Positions 15,854-23,489 of a stretch of 64,000 nt of DNA are shown piece by piece. The translations under genes and the position numbers were made by a program. This stretch comes from Paractinoplanes abujensis. GTDB taxonomy: Bacteria > Actinomycetota > Actinomycetes > Mycobacteriales > Micromonosporaceae. The stretch's first letter is position 1. Each line of letters opens with the position of its first letter. Below the pieces are notes generated by a model that worked only from the letters and a program-made list of their open reading frames with translations, was not told the origin of the DNA and searched no databases. Location of the stretch: NCBI RefSeq assembly GCF_014204895.1, contig NZ_JACHMF010000001.1, forward strand, positions 6,634,001 to 6,698,000. The letters are read 5' to 3'.

Positions 15854-16693
15854 TCAGTTGCACCTCTCCAGCAACTGGACAGCCCGCCAGCGATCGACGA
15901 GCTTCTCGTAGACGGAGGAGGCGTCGTCGGCGTCCCCGCGGGACAGTGCCGACAGTCCGGCCGCCACCAGTCCGGGTGAATCGTCACCAGCGAGAACGTC
16001 ATCCGGGAGGAGGTTGACGAGGCCGCCGTAGTCAAGCTCGACGATCGAGCGCGGATGGAACTCCTCGAGCCACCGCGTGCCCTCCTCGACCGCCTCGGTG
16101 ATCGGCGCGTCGCCCAGCGACTTACGCAGCACGGCCACCCCGCGGTGAGCCCGGCGCCGGGCCTTGGAGATCTCCGTACGGTAACGCAGCGTGCGCCGGC
16201 CCGCGGACAGGTCGATCTCACGTTCCTCCAGGTCGACGAAGACGAACCAGCGCAGCGGCACGCCCCACGTGGCGATCTGCTCGTGCACCCGGGGCACCCC
16301 GTGCTCGAGCACCTTGGCCCCGCTGCGCCAGTCCTCCACGACCGCCTTGGCCTGGCCCGCCAGCACGGGCGGCACGAAGGCGTCGGCCAGCACGCTGGGC
16401 ACGCCGTCGCGGGCGTTGAGGGCCGCCTCGGCGACGCGCAGACGCAGGTTCCACGGGCAGATCAGCAGCGAGTCGGCCCACTGCAGCACGTACGCCTCGT
16501 CGGGCAGGTCGGGCAGCCGGGTCCAGCCGGCACCCAGCGCCTCGAGCACGGCCGAGCGCTGCCGGACCGGACCCTCGACGGGGCCCAGGGCGCGGCCCTC
16601 GCGAGCGTACTTACGCCAGAAAACCTGACGGTCGCGGTCGAAGGCGGTCAGTGGTTCGTAAACCCTCAGGTACGACGCGAACAGTGACGGCAC
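15854..16693 (-). CDS. Conserved actinobacterial protein next to bldC
   Basis: 279 residues starting MPSLFASYLRVYEPLTAFDR. A protein of this kind occupies the same place beside bldC in Streptomyces, as I remember. Its sequence is rich in Trp and Arg (VLQWADSLLICPWNLRLRVAE; WGVPLRWFVFVDLEERE) with no signal peptide or obvious enzyme motif. The ATG at 16693 is followed by normal codon use. Function unknown. Conserved linkage suggests a role near BldC or housekeeping metabolism, without proof. Confidence 0.8.
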   Translation of the reverse strand: MPSLFASYLRVYEPLTAFDRDRQVFWRKYAREGRALGPVEGPVRQRSAVLEALGAGWTRLPDLPDEAYVLQWADSLLICPWNLRLRVAEAALNARDGVPSVLADAFVPPVLAGQAKAVVEDWRSGAKVLEHGVPRVHEQIATWGVPLRWFVFVDLEEREIDLSAGRRTLRYRTEISKARRRAHRGVAVLRKSLGDAPITEAVEEGTRWLEEFHPRSIVELDYGGLVNLLPDDVLAGDDSPGLVAAGLSALSRGDADDASSVYEKLVDRWRAVQLLERCN

Positions 16694-16846
16694 GGCGCGA
16701 TCCTTTCACGAATTCGCCCGCATTGAACTTCCCGCGCGGACGGATTCCCGCCACCGGACGCCCGACTAGGCTCGGATTCGTCCGGCCCACCCCCGCCGGC
16801 ACTCCCCGCCCCACGAGGGCCTCGACACAGGATCAGGAGAACAGCC

Positions 16847-17926
16847 ATGGGCGTGTTCGACACCGACGGCACCGACGCCAGCGGTCACGAACAGGTCGTC
16901 TTCTGCCAGGACAGGCAGACCGGCCTCAAGGCGATCATCGGGATCTACTCCACGGCCCTCGGGCCCGCACTCGGCGGCACCCGTTTCTACCCGTACGAGA
17001 GTGAGGCCGCGGCCCTGGCCGACGTGTTGAAGCTCTCCCGCGGCATGGCGTACAAGAATGCCCTGGCCGGTCTCGACCTCGGCGGCGGCAAAGCAGTGAT
17101 CTGGGGCGACCCGGCCCGCGCGAAGTCCGAGGGGCTGCTCCGGGCGTACGGGCGCTTCGTCGAGTCGCTGCACGGGCGCTACTACACCGCGTGCGACGTC
17201 GGCACCTACGTCCCCGACATGGACGTGATCGCCCGCGAGACCCGCTACGCCACCGGCCGCAGCGTCGAGCACGGCGGCGCCGGCGACTCCTCGATCCTCA
17301 CCGCCTGGGGTGTCTTCCAGGGCATGCGGGCCGCCGCCGAACACACCTGGGGCCGCCCCACGCTGGCCGGTCGCACGGTCGGCATCGCCGGGCTCGGCAA
17401 GGTCGGCAAATATCTGGCCGGCCACCTGATCGAGGACGGCGCCGCGGTGATCGCCACCGACGTCAACGAAGCCGCCCTGAGCTGGGCCCGCACCACCTAC
17501 CCGCAGATCGAACTGGTCGCCGACACGCAGGCGCTGATCACCTCCGATCTCGACGTCTACGCCCCCTGCGCCCTGGGCGGCGCGCTGGACGACGACACCG
17601 TGCCGGTGCTGCGGGCCAAGGTCGTCACCGGGGGTGCCAACAATCAACTGGCGCACCCCGGCATCGAGAAGACGCTGGCCGAGCGGGGCATCCTCTACAC
17701 GCCCGACTATCTGGTCAACGCGGGCGGCGTGATCCAGGTGGCCGACGAGATCGAGGGCTTCAACTTCGAGCGGGCCAAGCTGCGGGCCACCGGCATCTTC
17801 GACACGACCCGCCGGATCCTGCAGATGGCGGACAGTGAGGGAGTGGCGCCGGCCGTGGCCGCCGACCGGCTCGCCGAGCAGCGCATGACCGAGGTCGGCC
17901 GGCTGCGCACGATCTATGTGAGCTGA
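16847..17926 (+). CDS. vdh: Valine/leucine dehydrogenase (Glu/Leu/Phe/Val family)
   Basis: 359-residue NAD-dependent amino-acid dehydrogenase that deaminates branched-chain amino acids to 2-oxo acids. The catalytic segment [16 protein letters not shown] is followed by [19 protein letters not shown], which holds the active-site lysines. The Rossmann motif is [19 protein letters not shown], and NNQLAHPG is also typical. Length matches Streptomyces Vdh and the locus is syntenic. An AGGAGA ribosome site precedes the ATG. In actinomycetes this enzyme feeds branched acyl-CoA starters to fatty acids and polyketides. Confidence 0.9.
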   Translation: MGVFDTDGTDASGHEQVVFCQDRQTGLKAIIGIYSTALGPALGGTRFYPYESEAAALADVLKLSRGMAYKNALAGLDLGGGKAVIWGDPARAKSEGLLRAYGRFVESLHGRYYTACDVGTYVPDMDVIARETRYATGRSVEHGGAGDSSILTAWGVFQGMRAAAEHTWGRPTLAGRTVGIAGLGKVGKYLAGHLIEDGAAVIATDVNEAALSWARTTYPQIELVADTQALITSDLDVYAPCALGGALDDDTVPVLRAKVVTGGANNQLAHPGIEKTLAERGILYTPDYLVNAGGVIQVADEIEGFNFERAKLRATGIFDTTRRILQMADSEGVAPAVAADRLAEQRMTEVGRLRTIYVS

Positions 17927-18003
17927 CTGAACCTCGTATGAACGGTCTCCTTCGCCGACCCGAACGGTGGGCCCGGAGGCAGGAAAAGAGAGCGGTTTAG
18001 TGC

Positions 18004-18044
18004 CTGCCGCGCGTTCCGGGACGGAAAACCGCGACGCGCGGCAG
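18004..18044 (+). terminator. Hairpin after vdh
   Basis: CTGCCGCGCGT (18004-18014) and ACGCGCGGCAG (18034-18044) form eleven perfect pairs around a 19-base loop, about 80 bases after the vdh stop. Confidence 0.55.
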
Positions 18045-18169
18045 TGTCACACGCAACCCGAGGTGCCGAAGACGGCATCGTCCATGTACCGTAAGACCCA
18101 CGAGAGATGCCTGACGTCATCGGGGCCCGCCTTCGGGCTGCCCCGAATTCTGTGCGAGGGGGTCGAGCC

Positions 18170-18382
18170 ATGGGGCGCGGCCGTGCTAAGGCCAAGCAGA
18201 CGAAGGTGGCCCGGGAGTTGAAGTATCACTCCCCGAACACCGACCTCACCGCCTTGCAGCGCGAACTGGCGGGAACACGCCAGTCCGACCGTCACTTCGA
18301 CGACGACAACGATGAGTTCGTCGACGATGACGAGGATGATGCTGACGACGACCAGGATTCCTGGTCGCCGACAAGGCGCTGA
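18170..18382 (+). CDS. DUF3073 protein
   Basis: 70-residue small actinobacterial protein. The N-terminus MGRGRAKAKQTKVARELKYH is the DUF3073 signature. It is strongly basic at the N-terminus and strongly acidic at the C-terminus (runs of Asp at residues 45-62), so it is a charge-polarised, probably disordered protein. ATG at 18170 with GAGGGGG before it; an in-frame start at 18107 lacks such a site. The family sits beside purM in many actinomycetes. Function unknown. Confidence 0.88.
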   Translation: MGRGRAKAKQTKVARELKYHSPNTDLTALQRELAGTRQSDRHFDDDNDEFVDDDEDDADDDQDSWSPTRR

Positions 18383-18396
18383 CCCGCATCGCACAG

Positions 18397-18418
18397 AGCA
18401 CGCGGCTCTCCGCGTGCT
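18397..18418 (+). terminator. Hairpin after DUF3073 gene
   Basis: AGCACGCGG, loop CTCT, CCGCGTGCT: nine perfect pairs with a tetraloop, 15 bases after the stop. A strong candidate terminator. Confidence 0.65.
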
Positions 18419-18456
18419 TGCGTGTGTGTCGGATCAGAAATCCCTACGGTTCAACT

Positions 18457-18490
18457 GAAGCCCACGCGGGCTAACCCTCGCGTGGGCTTC
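18457..18490. terminator. Twelve-pair stem-loop in the DUF3073/RiPP gap
   Basis: GAAGCCCACGCG (18457-18468) and CGCGTGGGCTTC (18479-18490) are perfectly complementary, with a 10-base loop. It stands between the convergent DUF3073 and RiPP genes and could stop transcription from either side. Confidence 0.55.
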
Positions 18491-18537
18491 GAACACTGCG
18501 TGGACCTCGAAAATCGTGCACAGCCCGCGATCGCCCC

Positions 18538-18610
18538 GTCGATGAGCAGGCAGTCGATTTTCGTCGCCGCGGGGTTTGCGGTGCCGGAAATCGGCTGACT
18601 GCTCATCGAC
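18538..18610 (-). terminator. Long imperfect stem downstream of the RiPP precursor
   Basis: GTCGATGAGCAG (18538-18549) pairs perfectly with CTGCTCATCGAC (18599-18610). With two mismatches the pairing extends inwards to about 24 bases. It begins about 40 bases after the precursor stop on the minus strand. It may be a terminator or an mRNA-stabilising 3' structure. Confidence 0.5.
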
Positions 18611-18648
18611 CTCCCAAGGGCGATCGCCTGCGGAGCGCAGCGGAGCCA

Positions 18649-18873
18649 TCAGCGCGGCCGGTTGTTCCAGTTGTAGAACGTGGGGATGTTCTCGAAGTGG
18701 TTCCAGGCGCACACCGCCGAACCCTCCTCCGCTGTGCTCTCCGCACGTGCTCGCCGGGCCAGTTCCGCCTCCTCGATGAGCGCGGCCAGCCCGTCCCGGG
18801 TGTCGTGCACCCGCGCCGTCACCGGATCGGTCCCCAGGTCTTCAGACGGCCGAGGGCTCGTGATCTCGGGCAT
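18649..18873 (-). CDS. RiPP precursor peptide, triceptide/AmcA-like
   Basis: 74-residue peptide. A charged helical leader (residues about 20-50, rich in Ala, Glu, Arg) is followed by the aromatic/Asn-rich C-terminus AWNHFENIPTFYNWNNRPR. Candidate three-residue cyclophane motifs are W57-N-H59, F60-E-N62, F66-Y-N68 (or Y67-N-W69) and W69-N-N71. The overlapping upstream gene is a radical SAM/SPASM maturase. The pattern resembles the multiple-cyclophane peptides I recall as AmcA. ATG at 18873 with GGAGGGAG nine bases upstream. No protease or exporter gene is adjacent. Confidence 0.75.
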   Translation of the reverse strand: MPEITSPRPSEDLGTDPVTARVHDTRDGLAALIEEAELARRARAESTAEEGSAVCAWNHFENIPTFYNWNNRPR

Positions 18874-20008
18874 GGTCCAGCACTCCCTCCAGTAGGCGAA
18901 TCTTGCTGTTCCGGCAGTGGTCGGTCTCGGTGGTGTCGAACCGGCCGTGCTCGAAGTAGCGGTTGGCCGCGTGGGCGCCCCCGCAGAAACCGAAGTACGG
19001 GCATGTCGCGCGGCACGACTCCACGCCGCGCAGGAACTCGCCGATCCACGGCGTGACGGCGGCACCGGCCAAAATGTCGGCGAGCGGCCGGTTCAGCACG
19101 TTGCCGCTGGTGAAGTCGCCGTAGCGGGGATTGGAGAAGCCGGCCAACTCGGGCGAGAGCAGCACCACCGAGCCGTCGTACGCGACGGTGGGGATAGGGT
19201 CGAGTTGCCGCGGCAGCAGCGCGTCGGCCGTGTCGTCGAGCACCGCCGCCACGTAGCGCAGGGTCCACTCGATCTCGCGCAGGTGGATGCGGGGGTCGGC
19301 CCGCCAGGCGGTGACCAGTTCGGCCCAGAACGCGCGCACGTCGGCCGCGGCGTGGCTGTTGGCCCGGGTGTTCACGCCTTCCTGCTCCTCGACGTTGATG
19401 CCCAGCACGTCGCAGCCCAGGCCGAGGAAGTAGTCGTAGAGCTCAGTGGCGGCGCCGGGTCGCGGGTCGCTCACCACGCACAGCGCGGAGAACGGGATGT
19501 CGTGCCGGCGCAGCGCCTCGATGCCGCGCACGATCCGGTCGTACGCCGGTCGGCCGCCCCGGGTCACCCGGTCACCGTTGCGTGCCTCGGGACCGTCGAC
19601 GCTGACACTGACCCGCATGTCGTGGGCTCGGAAGAACTCGCACCAGGCGTCGTCGATCAGCGTGGCGTTGGTCTGCACGTGATGCTCGACGCCCGGCCCG
19701 AACGGCGCCAGAAGGGCCGCCAGATGCTCCCGACCGGCCGCCAGCGGCTCGCCCCCGTGCCAGACCACCGAGAAGCGGCTTTCGCGGGCCCACCCCTCGA
19801 CCGAGGCGGCCACGGCCCGGGCCACCTCGACCGGCATGCGCTTGTCGGCGGCCCGGAACGGCAGATAGCAGTAGGCGCAGTCGAGATTGCAGAGCGTGGT
19901 GGGCTGCATGACGACGTAGGTCGGGACCGGCGCGATGCCTCGCATCCCGCTCCAGGCGTGCGCCACCGCTGTACCCCCGTCCCCGGCCGAAAAGCGTGAA
20001 GAACTCAC
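18842..20008 (-). CDS. Radical SAM/SPASM peptide maturase, cyclophane-forming type
   Basis: About 388 residues from the GTG at 20008; an ATG at 19945 (MRGIAPVPTY) is the alternative. The [4Fe-4S]-SAM motif CNLDCAYC lies at residues 40-47 after YVVMQPTTL, followed by VVWHGGEPLAAGREH, the usual GGE motif. The C-terminal SPASM domain has CRATCPYFGFCGGAHAANRY and a final Cys in ETDHCRNSK. This layout fits actinobacterial triceptide maturases that join aromatic side chains to nearby residues. Its stop lies 32 bases inside the precursor gene, so the two are coupled. The locus sits between DUF3073 and purM, which are neighbours in Streptomyces. Confidence 0.85.
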   Translation of the reverse strand: MSSSRFSAGDGGTAVAHAWSGMRGIAPVPTYVVMQPTTLCNLDCAYCYLPFRAADKRMPVEVARAVAASVEGWARESRFSVVWHGGEPLAAGREHLAALLAPFGPGVEHHVQTNATLIDDAWCEFFRAHDMRVSVSVDGPEARNGDRVTRGGRPAYDRIVRGIEALRRHDIPFSALCVVSDPRPGAATELYDYFLGLGCDVLGINVEEQEGVNTRANSHAAADVRAFWAELVTAWRADPRIHLREIEWTLRYVAAVLDDTADALLPRQLDPIPTVAYDGSVVLLSPELAGFSNPRYGDFTSGNVLNRPLADILAGAAVTPWIGEFLRGVESCRATCPYFGFCGGAHAANRYFEHGRFDTTETDHCRNSKIRLLEGVLDHARDHEPSAV

Positions 20009-20048
20009 GTCAGAGGCTAGGCTCTGTGGTCCAGCCGAGTAAACGAAA

Positions 20049-20083
20049 GATCCGCATGTGCCAGATATCGACACACGCGGATC
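20049..20083 (-). terminator. Hairpin after purM
   Basis: GATCCGCATGTG (20049-20060) and CACACGCGGATC (20072-20083) form a 12-base stem with one G-T type mismatch. On the minus strand it is followed by a T-rich stretch (TTTCGTTT), as expected for the end of the purF-purM transcript. Confidence 0.65.
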
Positions 20084-20098
20084 ATTTGGAACCAGTGC

Positions 20099-21250
20099 TC
20101 AGCCTCGGGTGTATTGCCCCATCATCTGCACTTCACCCGTGCCGTCGATGACCTCGCCGACCTGCCAGGCCTCGACGCCGCGGCCGGTCAGGTAGGCCAT
20201 CGCGCGGTCGGCGTCGTCCGACGAGACGATCGCGAACATGCCGACGCCCATGTTGAAGGTGGCCTCCATCTCGTTGTCCTCGATCCGGCCCTTGGCCTGG
20301 ATGAGGTCGAAGATGGGCTGCGGGCGCCAGGTCGAGCGGTCGACCACCGCGTCGGCGTTGGCGGGCAGGATGCGGTTGAGGTTGCCCGGGATGCCGCCGC
20401 CGGTCACGTGCGAGAAGGCGCGGACGTCGGTCTCCTCGATCAGGCCCAGGCAGTCCTTCGCGTAGATCTTGGTCGGCGTGAGCAGTTCCTCGCCCAGGGT
20501 GCGCTGGCTGCCGAAGTCGTCGACCACCGAGTCGAGGCGCATGCGGCCCGCGCCGAGCAGCACGTGCCGCACGAGCGAGTAGCCGTTGGAGTGCAGACCC
20601 GAGGAGCGCATGGCGATCACCGCGTCGCCCACCTCGACCCGCTCGCTGCTGAGGATCTCGCTCTCCTCGACGACACCGACGCCCGTGGCCGACACGTCGT
20701 ACTCGTCGGGGCGCAGCACGCCGGGGTGCTCGGCGGTCTCGCCGCCCAGCAGGGCGCAGCCCGCGTAGCGGCAGCCGTCGGCGATGCCGGCGCCGATCTC
20801 GGCCACCTTGTCCGGCACGACCTCGCCGCAGGCGATGTAGTCGAGCAGGAAGAGCGGCTCGGCGCCACACGCGACCAGGTCGTCGACGACCATGGCGACC
20901 AGGTCGATGCCGATCGTGTCGTGGATGTCGAGCTGCTGGGCGATCACCAGCTTGGTGCCGACACCGTCGGTCGACGAGGCCAGGATCGGGCTCTTGTATT
21001 TCGCCGTGTTCAGCTTGAACAGGCCCGAGAAGCCGCCCAGGTCGCCCATGACCTCGGGGCGGGTGGTCCGCTTGACCTTCGACTTGAGCAGCTCGACGGC
21101 GCGGTCACCGGCCTCGATCGAGACGCCCGCGTCCGCGTACGTCGCCGTGCGCTTACGCATCCCGCGGCCGGCGCCGGCCGTCCAGGGCTGGCGGTCGGCG
21201 CCCTCAGCGCCGTTGGACCCGGCACCGTTGCGCTCGGACACGTGCGTCAC
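20099..21250 (-). CDS. purM: Phosphoribosylformylglycinamidine cyclo-ligase
   Basis: 383-residue AIR synthetase, which closes FGAM into aminoimidazole ribotide in purine synthesis. The body begins TYADAGVSIEAGDRAVELLK. It contains STDGVGTKLVIAQQLDIHDTI (core ATP-grasp-like site), MRSSGLHSNGYSLVR and HVTGGGIPGNLNRILP, all standard. The N-terminus is extended by about 30 low-complexity residues. The GTG start is preceded by GGGGAGAAG. It follows purF by 34 bases on the same strand and the pair form an operon. Confidence 0.95.
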   Translation of the reverse strand: MTHVSERNGAGSNGAEGADRQPWTAGAGRGMRKRTATYADAGVSIEAGDRAVELLKSKVKRTTRPEVMGDLGGFSGLFKLNTAKYKSPILASSTDGVGTKLVIAQQLDIHDTIGIDLVAMVVDDLVACGAEPLFLLDYIACGEVVPDKVAEIGAGIADGCRYAGCALLGGETAEHPGVLRPDEYDVSATGVGVVEESEILSSERVEVGDAVIAMRSSGLHSNGYSLVRHVLLGAGRMRLDSVVDDFGSQRTLGEELLTPTKIYAKDCLGLIEETDVRAFSHVTGGGIPGNLNRILPANADAVVDRSTWRPQPIFDLIQAKGRIEDNEMEATFNMGVGMFAIVSSDDADRAMAYLTGRGVEAWQVGEVIDGTGEVQMMGQYTRG

Positions 21251-21284
21251 GCTTCTCCCCTTAGAGGTGTTTCGTTCGTCAAAG

Positions 21285-22844
21285 TCACGCGCCGCCGCCC
21301 TGACCGGCCAGCTCGCGCACGTCGTACTCGGTTTCGAGCTCGGCCACCGCGGCGGTCGCGGCCTCGTCGGACGCCGACGGCATGGAGGCGCGCTTGCCGA
21401 CCCCCTCGAGCAGGTGCTTGCCGATCAGGTTGCCGGCCGGCAGCTCGATCGGGTAGTGCCCGTCGAAGCACGCCATGCACAGGCGGGTCTTCGGCTGCTC
21501 GGTGGCCGACACCAGACCGTCCAGGGAAACATAACCCAAGGAGTCGGCCCCGATCGAGCGGCGGATGCCCTCGTTGTCGAGCCCGTTGGCCAGGAGCTCG
21601 GCCCGGGTGGCGAAGTCGATGCCGTAGAAGCAGGGCCACTTGACCGGCGGTGACGAGATGCGCACGTGCACCTCCAGCGCGCCGGCCTCGCGCAGCATGC
21701 GCACCAGGGCGCGCTGGGTGTTGCCGCGGACGATCGAGTCGTCCACCACGACCAGGCGCTTGCCCCGCACGACCTCGCGCAGCGGGTTGAGCTTGAGCCG
21801 GATGCCGAGCTGCCGGATCGTCTGCGACGGCTGGATGAAGGTGCGGCCCACGTACGCGTTCTTGGTCAGGCCGGCGCTGAAGGTGATGCCGGATTCCTCG
21901 GCATAACCGATCGCAGCCGGGGTGCCCGACTCGGGGACCGGGATGACCAGGTCGGCCTCGACGGGGTGCTCGCGGGCCAGCACGCGGCCGATCTCGACGC
22001 GGGCCGAATACATGTTGCGGCCGGCGATCGTCGTGTCGGGGCGGGCCAGGTAGACGTACTCGAAGAGGCAGCCCTTGGGCTCGGGCGCGGCGAACCGGGT
22101 GGACCGCAGGCCGTGCTCGTCGACCGCGAGCATCTCGCCCGGCTCGACCTCGCGCACGAAGCTCGCGCCGACGATGTCGAGGGCGGCGGTCTCGCTGGCG
22201 ACCACCCAGCCCCGGTCCATGCGGCCGAGCACCAGCGGACGGACGCCCTGGGGGTCGCGGGCCGCGTAGAGGGTGCTCTCGTCCATGAAGACGAAGCTGA
22301 AGGCGCCCTTGAGGCCGGGCAGCACCTCGAGCGCGGCGGCCTCCACCGACAGGTCGGGCCGGCTGGCCAGCAGCGTGGTGACCAGCGCGGTGTCGGAGGT
22401 GGCGCTGTCGGCCTCCAGGCCCCGCTCGGCGACCTCACGGGCCAGCTCGGCGGTGTTGACCAGGTTGCCGTTGTGGGCCAGCGCGATCGTCGTGCCGGCA
22501 GTGGTGGCCCGGATCGTCGGCTGGGCGTTCTCCCAGTTCGAGCCGCCGGTGGTGGAGTAGCGCGTGTGGCCGATCGCGAGGTGGCCGCGCAGGCTGGCCA
22601 GGGTCGGCTCGTCGAAGACCTGCGACACGAGGCCGAGGTCCTTGTACACCACCACACCCGAACCGTCACTCACCGCAATACCGGCGGCCTCCTGGCCACG
22701 GTGCTGCAGAGCGAATAGCCCGAAGTAGGTGAGTTTGGCGACCTCTTCCTCGGGGGCCCAGACGCCGAAGACGCCGCAGGCATCCTGGGGGCCACGCTCC
22801 TGGGGGTCGAGATCGTCGGTCAACCGGCCGTCGCCTCGGGGCAC
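21285..22844 (-). CDS. purF: Amidophosphoribosyltransferase
   Basis: 519-residue first committed enzyme of purine synthesis, making phosphoribosylamine from PRPP and glutamine. A short propeptide precedes the N-terminal nucleophile Cys in GPQDACGVFGVWAP. The glutaminase domain shows LFALQHRGQEAAGIAVSDG and HTRYSTTGGSNWENAQP. The PRPP loop is VVVDDSIVRGNTQRAL. The late Cys pair in RLCMACFDGHYP fits the Fe-S-containing Bacillus-type enzyme. It is upstream of and co-directional with purM. Confidence 0.95.
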   Translation of the reverse strand: MPRGDGRLTDDLDPQERGPQDACGVFGVWAPEEEVAKLTYFGLFALQHRGQEAAGIAVSDGSGVVVYKDLGLVSQVFDEPTLASLRGHLAIGHTRYSTTGGSNWENAQPTIRATTAGTTIALAHNGNLVNTAELAREVAERGLEADSATSDTALVTTLLASRPDLSVEAAALEVLPGLKGAFSFVFMDESTLYAARDPQGVRPLVLGRMDRGWVVASETAALDIVGASFVREVEPGEMLAVDEHGLRSTRFAAPEPKGCLFEYVYLARPDTTIAGRNMYSARVEIGRVLAREHPVEADLVIPVPESGTPAAIGYAEESGITFSAGLTKNAYVGRTFIQPSQTIRQLGIRLKLNPLREVVRGKRLVVVDDSIVRGNTQRALVRMLREAGALEVHVRISSPPVKWPCFYGIDFATRAELLANGLDNEGIRRSIGADSLGYVSLDGLVSATEQPKTRLCMACFDGHYPIELPAGNLIGKHLLEGVGKRASMPSASDEAATAAVAELETEYDVRELAGQGGGA

Positions 22845-22956
22845 TGTTGCTCCCTCATGCTGATCTGCTGTGAAACGTGCTGGACCGCTCCGACCGACCA
22901 GTGTACGCGAGCCGCCGCGCCCGGGCCGGGTTCAGTGACCGGTGCCGTACCTCCTA

Positions 22957-23328
22957 CTACGCACCGTTCTCGCCGGTGAGCGGAAGGTATTCGGTCAGGT
23001 CGGTGCGAATGCCGCTCGCCCGCAGACGGCCGTCACCCAGCGCATCGGCCCAGGTCACACGCTCCGTGGCGACGAGCAGCCACGTGACGGGATCGGCTTC
23101 GACCACATTGGGCGGGGTGCCGCGGGTGTGTCTAGGACCAGGAACACACTGAATCGCACCGAAAGGCGGAATCCGGACCTCCACCGATCGGCCGGGCGCC
23201 TTGCGGGACAACTCGGCCAGCAGTGCTCGCACAGCGTCACGCAGCACTGATCTCTCGGGTTCGACGCCTCGGTCCAGCGCGTCCAACGCTTGCTTGACGG
23301 ACTCGGATTTATTGTGCGCAGGGGACAC
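22957..23328 (-). CDS. Sterol-carrier-like small protein
   Basis: 123-residue protein of the actinobacterial sterol-carrier family, found upstream of purF in related genomes. A helical N-terminus (SVKQALDALDRGVEPERSVL) leads to the lipid-binding-like beta sheet (SVEVRIPPFGAIQCVPGP, TPPNVVEADPVTWLLVATER). No signal peptide. Ligand unknown. The purF start lies 112 bases downstream, so they may share a transcript. Confidence 0.75.
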   Translation of the reverse strand: MSPAHNKSESVKQALDALDRGVEPERSVLRDAVRALLAELSRKAPGRSVEVRIPPFGAIQCVPGPRHTRGTPPNVVEADPVTWLLVATERVTWADALGDGRLRASGIRTDLTEYLPLTGENGA

Positions 23329-23462
23329 GTCGGGACGATACGACTCGCTTCAGCGAGATTGGTACGCGGCCCTGGGTCGCGCGATGGACGTGTGACAAGG
23401 CATAGTGGCCGACGGTGTTTTAGTCGCGGGATGTAAGCGGCACCGAAGAGGAGCCGACAACC

Positions 23463-23489
23463 GTGCGACCGGAAGGCGGTGGAAGGTGA
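23463..23489 (+). other. Possible eight-codon leader ORF
   Basis: GTG at 23463 opens a frame reading V-R-P-E-G-G-G-R then TGA at 23487-23489. A good GAGGAG site sits nine to ten bases upstream of the GTG. The stop overlaps the preferred GTG start (23486) of the following secreted or membrane protein, whose own ribosome site is poor. This could couple or regulate translation. It may also be chance. Confidence 0.3.

Noticed and set aside
23405..23485. Longer N-terminus for the prion-like membrane protein
   Set aside because: The extra 27 residues precede the signal peptide and have no coding character; the GTG at 23486 places the signal peptide at the N-terminus.
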